Shown: positions 1 through 4,675 of the stretch, piece by piece
Layout: the number at the start of each line of letters is the position of its first letter
How positions within the stretch are numbered: the first letter of the stretch is position 1
NCBI GenBank assembly: GCA_002385675.1
Contig: DGDY01000284.1
Span: 1-5,062, forward strand
Direction of reading: 5' to 3'
Length of the DNA: 5,062 nt
Source of the DNA: Anaerolineales bacterium UBA3940
GTDB taxonomy: Bacteria > Chloroflexota > Anaerolineae > Aggregatilineales > UBA3940
The notes under the pieces: model-generated
What the model was told of the DNA's origin: nothing
Database searches by the model: none
The model's input: only the letters and a program-made list of their open reading frames with translations
Program-made: the position numbers and the translations under genes

Positions 1-9
1 AGATGTGTA
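1..9. other. Probable residual Tn5/Nextera adapter at left contig end
   Basis: The first nine bases, AGATGTGTA, equal the start of the reverse complement of the 19-base Tn5 mosaic end. The match stops at position 10, where the adapter would continue TAAGAGACAG. Nine bases alone would be weak evidence. The mirrored 15-base match at the other end of the window makes sequencing adapter the best explanation. The bases at 8-10 read TAG in the frame of the kinase gene, so this apparent upstream stop is probably an artefact. Confidence 0.7.
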
Positions 10-73
10 GGCGCGCGAGCCCCAAAACTTCAGAGCCGGTAAGCTCCCGCAGGCAAGCATAGACTGGATCTCG

Positions 74-2059
74 ATGGTCGCCGCGCAGCTTCCGTCCGTC
101 ATCTGGACCACCGACCGTGACCTGCGCATCACCGCCATCGTCGGGGCCGACCTCCGCTGGCTGCGCTATGACCCCGCCGACACCATCGGCAGGACGCTAC
201 AGGATATCTTCGAACTGGATGACCCGGACGAGCCGCCGCTCCGCGCTCACCTGCGCGCGCTCGCCGGGCATTCGGAGCTTTACACTTACAGGCAGCAGGG
301 CCGCGAGTTCGACGCACGAGTCGAGCCGCTGCGCGACGACAGCGGCGAGATCATCGGCTGCGTTGCCGTCGCTGTGGACGTGACCGGGCAGCGGCAGGTC
401 GAGCAGGCGCTGCGCCACGTGCAGCAGCAGCTTGAAGCCCTCACCCGTGAGCGTGCCGCCGTGCTGGGCGAGACAAACGAACGCCTCAAGCAGGAGATCG
501 AGGAGCGCAAGCGCACCGAGGCCGAACTGCGGCGCAGTGAGGCCCGCTATCGCGGCATTGTCGAATCCCAGCAGGATCTGGTCGTGCGGACCGATACAGA
601 GGGCCTTTTTACGTTTGTGAACGACGCTTACTGCCGTATGTTCGGCAGGTCGCGAGAGGATCTGCTCGGGTCATTTTACCACCCCCTTGTTCACCCTGAT
701 GACCTCCCCAAGACGCTTGAGGCGATGAAGCGCCTCTACGAGCCGCCCTATCGCATCACGGTGGAGCAGCGCGCACTCACCGTAGACGGCTGGCGCTGGA
801 TCGCATGGGAGGACTACGCCATCCGCGACGACGAGGGGAACGTGGTCGAGATCCAGGGCGTCGGGCGCGACATCACCCACCGCGTTGAGGTTGAGCAGAA
901 GGAGCGCGAGCAGCGGGCCCTTGCCGAAGCGCTGCGCGATACTGCCGCCGTGATCAACAGCACGCTCGATCTGGACGAAGTGCTGGAGCGCATCCTCGCC
1001 AACGTGGGCCGGGTCGTGCCGCATGACGCAGCCAACCTGATGCTGACCGACGCGCAGGGCCACACCACCGTCGCACGGACGCGCGGCTACGGGAAGTACG
1101 CCCTGGAGGAGTACCTGCTGAACGTCGACTTCTACCTCGACGACGTCGACGCCTTCCGCCTCATGGCAGAAACGCGGCAACCGCTCCTTGTGCTGGACAC
1201 CCGCACCGACCCCAACTGGGTCGATATTCAGGGCACGGGCTGGGTGCGCTCGTATGCGGGCGCGCCGATCACCATCGAGGGCGAACTGCTGGGCTTCCTC
1301 AACCTGGACAGCAGCAAGCCCCACGCCTTCACACTGGAGGATACCGAGCGCCTCAAGGCTTTCGCCGACCAGGCCGCCATCGCCATCCGCAACGCGCGCT
1401 ACCACGACCAGGCCCAGCAGCTAGCGGCGATGGAAGCCGCTATGGAGGAGCGCCAGCGCATCTCGCGGGAGCTTCACGACGCCGTCAGCCAGTCGCTTTT
1501 CTCCGCAAGCGTCATCGCGCAGTCGCTGCCGCGCCTGTGGCAGCTTGGCGCCGAGGAGATCGGCGACGCGCTGGAGGAGTTGAACCGGCTGACACGCGGC
1601 GCACTGGCCGAGATGCGCACGCTGCTGCTGGAGCTTCGCCCGCAGGACCTTATCGACGTGAAGCTGGCGGACTTGCTCAGCCAGCTTGTCGACGCGTTCT
1701 CCAGCAAGTCAAGCACTGAAATCGAGCTGAACATCGAGGGGCAGCCCGAACTGACGCCGGAGGTGCGCATTGCGCTCTACCGCATCACGCAGGAGGCGCT
1801 GAACAACATCATGAAGCACGCCCGCGCGCGCCACGCCTCTATCACGCTGCGCCCCACCCCGGAGGGCACCGAACTGCGCATCACGGACGATGGGCGCGGC
1901 TTTGACCCATCCGCCCTGAAGCCCAACCATCTGGGGCTCGGCATCATGCATGAGCGGGCGGCCTTGATCGGCGCTACACTTGAAATAGACACCGGCAAGG
2001 GCCGGGGAACCACGATTACCGTAACGTGGCCCGGCTCAACCGGGAAGGAGCAGGTATGA
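74..2059 (+). CDS. Cytoplasmic PAS-PAS-GAF sensor histidine kinase, NarL/DesK-type (HisKA_3)
   Basis: This is a sensor kinase that autophosphorylates on histidine and passes the phosphate to a response regulator. The domains in order are: PAS about 3-107; a charged coiled-coil linker about 105-157; a second PAS about 157-270; a second short helical linker; GAF about 290-440; HisKA_3 dimerisation about 455-525; HATPase_c about 560-653. The phosphoacceptor is H468 in RELHDAVSQSL. The following D469 and Q473 give the HDxxxQ pattern linked to phosphatase activity in this family. ATP-binding motifs are the N box (QEALNNIMKHA, 573-583), DDGRGF (605-610), GLG (621-623) and GKGRGT (641-646). There is no hydrophobic membrane segment or signal peptide, so it should act in the cytoplasm. 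The ligand is unknown. The start at 74 is uncertain: it has no good ribosome site, and the frame stays open upstream until a TAG at 8-10 that lies across probable adapter. The true N-terminus may lie outside the window. The gene overlaps its regulator partner. Confidence 0.93.
   Translation: MVAAQLPSVIWTTDRDLRITAIVGADLRWLRYDPADTIGRTLQDIFELDDPDEPPLRAHLRALAGHSELYTYRQQGREFDARVEPLRDDSGEIIGCVAVAVDVTGQRQVEQALRHVQQQLEALTRERAAVLGETNERLKQEIEERKRTEAELRRSEARYRGIVESQQDLVVRTDTEGLFTFVNDAYCRMFGRSREDLLGSFYHPLVHPDDLPKTLEAMKRLYEPPYRITVEQRALTVDGWRWIAWEDYAIRDDEGNVVEIQGVGRDITHRVEVEQKEREQRALAEALRDTAAVINSTLDLDEVLERILANVGRVVPHDAANLMLTDAQGHTTVARTRGYGKYALEEYLLNVDFYLDDVDAFRLMAETRQPLLVLDTRTDPNWVDIQGTGWVRSYAGAPITIEGELLGFLNLDSSKPHAFTLEDTERLKAFADQAAIAIRNARYHDQAQQLAAMEAAMEERQRISRELHDAVSQSLFSASVIAQSLPRLWQLGAEEIGDALEELNRLTRGALAEMRTLLLELRPQDLIDVKLADLLSQLVDAFSSKSSTEIELNIEGQPELTPEVRIALYRITQEALNNIMKHARARHASITLRPTPEGTELRITDDGRGFDPSALKPNHLGLGIMHERAALIGATLEIDTGKGRGTTITVTWPGSTGKEQV
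2045..2050 (+). promoter_or_regulatory. Ribosome binding site that fixes the regulator start at 2056
   Basis: AAGGAG lies five bases before the ATG at 2056, inside the last codons of the kinase gene. This is an excellent Shine-Dalgarno site. It favours 2056 over the in-frame ATG at 2026, which would add ten residues not expected before a receiver domain. Confidence 0.8.
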
Positions 2060-2700
2060 CGGGTACGAACACGACCATTCGTGTTGTTGTCGTCGACGAT
2101 CACGACATGGTGCGACGCGGTCTGGCTGTCTTTCTGCGAACCTTTGATGACCTCAAGCTGGTCGGTGAGGCGGCAGACGGCGAGGAAGCGGTGCGCATCG
2201 TGGAGGAGCTCCGACCCGACGTCGTGCTGATGGACCTGCGGATGCCCGTCATGGACGGCGTCGAGGCGACAAAGGTCATCCGTGCCCAGTTCCCGGAGAC
2301 TCAGGTCATTGCGCTGACGAGCTTCAAAGACGAGCGGCTCGTCCACGATGCGCTCAGCGCAGGCGCGATCGGCTACCTGCTCAAGAACGCCTCGGTTGAC
2401 GACCTCGCCGCCGCCATCAGGGCCGCCCGCGCGGGCAAGCCCACGCTTTCCCCCGAGGCGACGCAGGTGCTCATCAATCAGGCGCGCCGCCCCACGGCCA
2501 GCCACTTCAACCTGAGCGAGCGCGAGCTTGAGGTGCTCGCCCTCATGGTCGACGGACTTACCAACCGTCAGATCGCGGATGCCCTCTCCATCAGCCGCTC
2601 GACGGTGAAGTTCCACGTGAGCAGCATCCTCGCCAAGCTCGGCGTGGCGAGCCGCACCGAGGCGGTCGCACTGGCAATGCAGTATGGCCTGGTCGAATGA
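2056..2700 (+). CDS. NarL/LuxR-family DNA-binding response regulator
   Basis: This 214-residue protein receives phosphate from a kinase and then binds DNA to control transcription. The receiver domain spans about 8-125. It carries the acidic pair D14/D15, the phosphoacceptor D60 (VVLMDLRMP), the switch T88 and the conserved K110. The LuxR-type helix-turn-helix spans about 150-210, with the usual LSERELEVLALMVDGLTN opening and the recognition-helix region SRSTVKFHVSSILAKLGV. All key residues are intact and the length is typical of the family. The start overlaps the kinase stop as ATGA, which implies translational coupling and equimolar production; HisKA_3 kinases normally pair with NarL-type regulators. 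It is therefore almost certainly the kinase's cognate partner. Its target genes cannot be read from the sequence. An inverted repeat spans the stop codon. Confidence 0.96.
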   Translation: MTGTNTTIRVVVVDDHDMVRRGLAVFLRTFDDLKLVGEAADGEEAVRIVEELRPDVVLMDLRMPVMDGVEATKVIRAQFPETQVIALTSFKDERLVHDALSAGAIGYLLKNASVDDLAAAIRAARAGKPTLSPEATQVLINQARRPTASHFNLSERELEVLALMVDGLTNRQIADALSISRSTVKFHVSSILAKLGVASRTEAVALAMQYGLVE

Positions 2701-2741
2701 CCAGGCATGATGACCAGGGCAAGTCTGCCCGGTTGTTGGTC
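2687..2741 (+). terminator. Tandem hairpins at the end of the regulator gene, possible terminator or attenuator
   Basis: GCCTGGTC (2687-2694) and GACCAGGC (2699-2706) form a perfect 8-bp stem with loop GAAT that contains the regulator stop codon. A second hairpin follows: GACCA-GGGCA (2712-2721), loop AGTC, TGCCC (2726-2730), a six-base bulge, then TGGTC (2737-2741). Only a weak T-rich stretch (GGTTGTTGG) is present and there is no clean U-run, so a standard intrinsic terminator is not proven. The position at the end of the two-component pair and before a promoter-like box fits transcript termination or 3'-end protection. Confidence 0.45.
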
Positions 2742-2763
2742 GCCAGATGGACGACAGATGATT

Positions 2764-2769
2764 TATACT
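2764..2769 (+). promoter_or_regulatory. Possible -10 promoter box for the orphan receiver gene
   Basis: TATACT matches five of six bases of the sigma-70 type -10 consensus and lies in the most AT-rich stretch of an otherwise GC-rich window. No convincing -35 hexamer lies 16-18 bases upstream, and the TG of an extended -10 is not in register. If used, it would give an untranslated leader of roughly 85-90 bases before the GTG at 2863. The call rests on one hexamer and its context. Confidence 0.35.
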
Positions 2770-2774
2770 GTTGC

Positions 2775-2796
2775 AGGAGAAACTAACACATCTCCT
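2775..2796 (+). repeat. Small inverted repeat in the leader before the orphan receiver gene
   Basis: AGGAGA (2775-2780) and TCTCCT (2791-2796) are perfect complements around a ten-base loop (AACTAACACA). It begins about where a transcript from the TATACT box would start, so it could be a 5'-end stem or an operator half-site pair. Six base pairs can occur by chance, so confidence is low. Confidence 0.3.
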
Positions 2797-2853
2797 TAAC
2801 CTGAAAAACCTGATCAAGCCTGCGACCTGTTCGCCTATCACGCCAACATCTGC

Positions 2854-2857
2854 GAGG
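2854..2857 (+). promoter_or_regulatory. Ribosome binding site supporting the GTG start at 2863
   Basis: GAGG sits five bases before the GTG at 2863. The frame is open further upstream, to a TAA at 2797-2799, but contains no ATG, GTG or TTG with better support, and the receiver fold begins right after the GTG. The GTG start is therefore preferred. Confidence 0.6.
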
Positions 2858-2862
2858 TCTCC

Positions 2863-3267
2863 GTGAGCCCAACCACTCCCATCCTACGCGTTCTTCTCGT
2901 TGACGACCGCGAACTTGTCAACAGTGGGCTGCCGCTCTTCTTCCGCGCTTTCCCTGATTTCACCTTTACCGGCAAGGTGAGCGACATTCACGCTGCCATC
3001 GAGTACGTCACCACCCAGCATCTGGACGTTGTCGTGGTGGATCTCAAACGCCCCGAAGTGGACGCAGCCCACGCCGTGCGGCTGATTCGTACCGCTGCCC
3101 CCGACGTCCGGATTGTCGTCCTCGCCAACTCGGCCAGCCAGGGCCTGATACGCGAGGTGACAGAGGCCGGCGCCGACGCGGTGCTCACAAAAGACATCTC
3201 CATCGACGCGCTCGCCGCTTCTCTCCGCCCCAACCTGGAGGTTATCTCGCAGCCCGCGGAGGCTTAG
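2863..3267 (+). CDS. Stand-alone receiver-domain protein, atypical, no output domain
   Basis: This 134-residue protein is a CheY-like receiver and little else. It keeps the acidic pair D14/D15, the phosphoacceptor position D60 (VVVVDLKRP) and K110 (VLTK), so phosphorylation is plausible. It differs from a standard receiver at other key points: the switch Thr/Ser position is A88 (VVLANS), and the usual MPxMDG after the phosphoacceptor reads RPEVDA. It ends about ten residues after the fold, with no helix-turn-helix. It aligns without gaps to the upstream regulator over about 120 residues, with about one third identity by hand count, and its key residues have the same numbers. An origin by duplication with loss of the DNA-binding half, or a shared family origin, is likely. 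It could be a phosphate sink, a single-domain signal carrier or a binding partner (inference). It starts with GTG and has its own leader region. Confidence 0.85.
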   Translation: MSPTTPILRVLLVDDRELVNSGLPLFFRAFPDFTFTGKVSDIHAAIEYVTTQHLDVVVVDLKRPEVDAAHAVRLIRTAAPDVRIVVLANSASQGLIREVTEAGADAVLTKDISIDALAASLRPNLEVISQPAEA

Positions 3268-3268
3268 C

Positions 3269-3362
3269 GGCGCCGCTCGCCCGTTGCGAAAACCTGTGGA
3301 ATACGGCAATATTGTCGGCTTGACAACAGGTTAAGCCAGCGAACGGAGCGAGCAAAGGCGCC
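3269..3362. repeat. Long imperfect palindrome filling the gap between receiver and membrane-protein genes
   Basis: The two arms pair in order. GGCGCC 3269-3274 pairs with 3357-3362. GCTCGC 3275-3280 pairs with GCGAGC 3348-3353. CCGTT 3281-3285 pairs with AACGG 3342-3346. CG 3287-3288 pairs with CG 3340-3341. AACCTGT 3291-3297 pairs with ACAGGTT 3326-3332. This gives 26 base pairs, interrupted by small bulges (AAA, A, G) and one internal loop. It starts two bases after the receiver stop and ends two bases before the next ATG, so its right arm includes the weak ribosome site AAAGG (3354-3358). It may be an RNA structure limiting translation, a terminator without a U-run, a dispersed palindromic element, or a protein-binding site. 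Which of these it is cannot be decided from this copy alone. Confidence 0.75.
3304..3337. repeat. Competing hairpins and operator-like palindrome in the centre of the long inverted repeat
   Basis: CGGCAATATTGTCG (3304-3317) is palindromic apart from one G-T pair. TTGTC (3312-3316) pairs with GACAA (3322-3326). GGCTTGAC (3317-3324) pairs with GTTAAGCC (3330-3337) through one G-U, around loop AACAG. The last stem cannot coexist with the AACCTGT/ACAGGTT stem of the larger repeat because they share 3330-3332. A perfect -35 hexamer, TTGACA, lies at 3320-3325, but no -10 box follows at the right distance. Confidence 0.5.
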
Positions 3363-3364
3363 TC

Positions 3365-4657
3365 ATGTCAGATACCCAACCCCTTAACGACGCGGACAGC
3401 GGTTCCGCGCTGCTCCCGGCGGTACGCCGCCCTCTGCGTGCAGCCCAGCACACACCGGAGCGCCGTGCCCGGCTCGCCCTGTTTGGTCTGGTTTCGATGC
3501 GTCTGCTGCTCAACACGGTGTTCCTGCTTAATATCCTGCCGCTGGAGCGCCGCGACCCCGTCTTCCGCTGGTACCTCCAACACGGCGGCGATCAGGAGTA
3601 CATGTTCGAGCTGGCGCGTTCCATCCTCGACGGCCCGCTCGTGGAAACCGTCGTCGGCATCGGCCAATCCCTCATCATGCTGCCCTGGATCTACCTGCTG
3701 AAACCGGCGCAATACATTGAGATCACCGCGCCGCTGGTGTTCATCAACGGCTTCCTGCTGGGCGGGCTGTCTGTCGTGCTCGTCGACCGGCTGGGGCATG
3801 CCGCCACCGGCAGCCGCAGGGTCGGGCTGATCGCTGCCGCCATCTGGGCGGCGCTGCCGCTTTTCGCGTATTTCGCCTTTTTCTGGCACCCGGAGAGCGT
3901 GCTGCTGCGCAGCGTCACCGTGCCCAAGGTCGGCTGGCTGAACGGGCTGTCCGACGGCCCGGCGACGTTCTTTGTGCTGCTTGGTATGGCCGGGCTGGCA
4001 AACGTCATGCGGCGCGAGCAGGTCGGGTTCTGGGCAGCGGCGGGCATTGGCGCGGCGCTCGGCGCGGCGCTCCTGTTTCGCTTTCACATGGCGCCGTTCG
4101 CCGCTACCGTGCTGTTCGGTTTGCTGCTGTTCAACGGCTGGCGGGCGCTGCTTGCGGCCCTCGGCATGCTGCTCATCGTCTACCTGCCGCAGGCCTGGTA
4201 CAATATGGCCGTTTTCAACCTGCCCTTCACGACGGGCTACCTGTCTTACGGGGACATGCGGAACCGGGGCGGCACGCTGCGCCGCCCGCTCAGCGACATG
4301 CTCCAGTCTCTGCCTGCAGACATATCGCCCGCAAACGTGTTCGGTACGCTGGCATACTTTCTCAGCGAGCGAACCTGGCTAATCGCCCCGCTGGCAATCG
4401 CGCTGGCCGGGGGTGCGTTCGCCTTCCTCAGCCTGAAGCGGCGGTGCGGCTGGCGAGCGGTCTATGTGCTGCTCGGCGTGCCGCTTGCCTACCTGCTGCC
4501 GATGCTCACGACCAGTAATTTCCGCGATGATGTGATCCGCTTCTCGATGCCGGGACTGCCGGCACTGCTGGTGGCGGGGGTGTTCACCGCCGGGGTGGTG
4601 CTGGAGTGGTTGGCCCGGCGTGCACCGGGGAGCGGCAAGCGCATGCGCGCTGAATAA
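3365..4657 (+). CDS. Polytopic membrane protein, GT-C glycosyltransferase-like
   Basis: This 430-residue inner-membrane protein starts with a polar cytoplasmic stretch of about 35 residues rich in Arg. About ten or eleven hydrophobic segments follow, near 36-58, 98-112, 117-141, 152-172, 198-213, 219-237, 240-257, 260-276, 338-357, 363-380 and 396-416. After the first segment comes an acidic motif, GGDQEYMFELARSILDG (74-90), like the first external loop of GT-C enzymes that move sugars from lipid carriers. Later features, such as SDGPATFFVLLGMAGL (196-211) and a hydrophilic stretch of about 50 residues (285-336), also fit that plan. The resemblance is judged by eye: the exact family is not recognised, and a non-enzymatic membrane protein or transporter is possible. 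The protein is somewhat short for the class. The ATG at 3365 has only a weak ribosome site (AAAGG), within the palindrome arm. An epimerase gene begins 18 bases downstream, which supports a surface-glycan role. Confidence 0.75.
   Translation: MSDTQPLNDADSGSALLPAVRRPLRAAQHTPERRARLALFGLVSMRLLLNTVFLLNILPLERRDPVFRWYLQHGGDQEYMFELARSILDGPLVETVVGIGQSLIMLPWIYLLKPAQYIEITAPLVFINGFLLGGLSVVLVDRLGHAATGSRRVGLIAAAIWAALPLFAYFAFFWHPESVLLRSVTVPKVGWLNGLSDGPATFFVLLGMAGLANVMRREQVGFWAAAGIGAALGAALLFRFHMAPFAATVLFGLLLFNGWRALLAALGMLLIVYLPQAWYNMAVFNLPFTTGYLSYGDMRNRGGTLRRPLSDMLQSLPADISPANVFGTLAYFLSERTWLIAPLAIALAGGAFAFLSLKRRCGWRAVYVLLGVPLAYLLPMLTTSNFRDDVIRFSMPGLPALLVAGVFTAGVVLEWLARRAPGSGKRMRAE
4049..4072 (+). repeat. Perfect 12-bp tandem duplication inside the membrane-protein gene
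   Basis: GGCGCGGCGCTC occurs twice with no gap. It is in frame and encodes Gly-Ala-Ala-Leu twice (residues 229-236) within a predicted membrane helix. One unit is four residues, or about one helical turn. Gain or loss of a unit by slippage would keep the frame but shift helix register. Confidence 0.85.
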
Positions 4658-4670
4658 AGGAGAGTTAGGA
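4658..4670 (+). promoter_or_regulatory. Ribosome binding region for the epimerase gene
   Basis: AGGAG (4658-4662) directly follows the membrane-protein stop and lies 13 bases before the ATG at 4676. A second purine core, AGGA (4667-4670), lies five bases before it. The shorter spacing makes the second core the likelier site. The 18-base gap, without promoter or terminator, indicates cotranscription of the two genes. Confidence 0.6.
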
Positions 4671-4675
4671 CCACC

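Noticed and set aside
1123..1151. Repeated ACGTCGAC (1123-1130 and 1142-1149) in the kinase GAF region
   Set aside because: The two copies encode the conserved-looking stretch NVDFYLDDVDA and result from Val-Asp codons in a GC-rich gene. Nothing suggests a separate element.
671..1405. A 244-codon minus-strand open frame inside the kinase gene
   Set aside because: It is wholly antisense to the PAS2-GAF coding region and its product shows no recognisable domain, so it is a codon-bias shadow.
2026..2055. Upstream ATG at 2026 as the start of the response regulator
   Set aside because: It would add ten residues (MARLNREGAG) from inside the kinase gene. The ATG at 2056 has AAGGAG at ideal spacing and gives the usual short lead into the receiver fold.
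1777..2841. A 354-codon open frame on the minus strand across the kinase end and the regulator gene
   Set aside because: It lies antisense to two genes with intact catalytic motifs. Its product shows no recognisable domain, and long antisense frames are expected from GC-biased codon use.
3320..3325. TTGACA as the -35 box of a promoter for the membrane-protein gene
   Set aside because: The hexamer is perfect, but the 17-base spacer leads to ACGGAG, and no AT-rich -10 box lies anywhere before the ATG. The hexamer is explained as part of the hairpin arms.
3268..3364. Remnant of a lost LuxR DNA-binding domain after the orphan receiver
   Set aside because: The gap is under 100 bases, too short for the roughly 60-residue domain. 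No frame reads like a LuxR helix-turn-helix, and the bases are accounted for by the palindrome.
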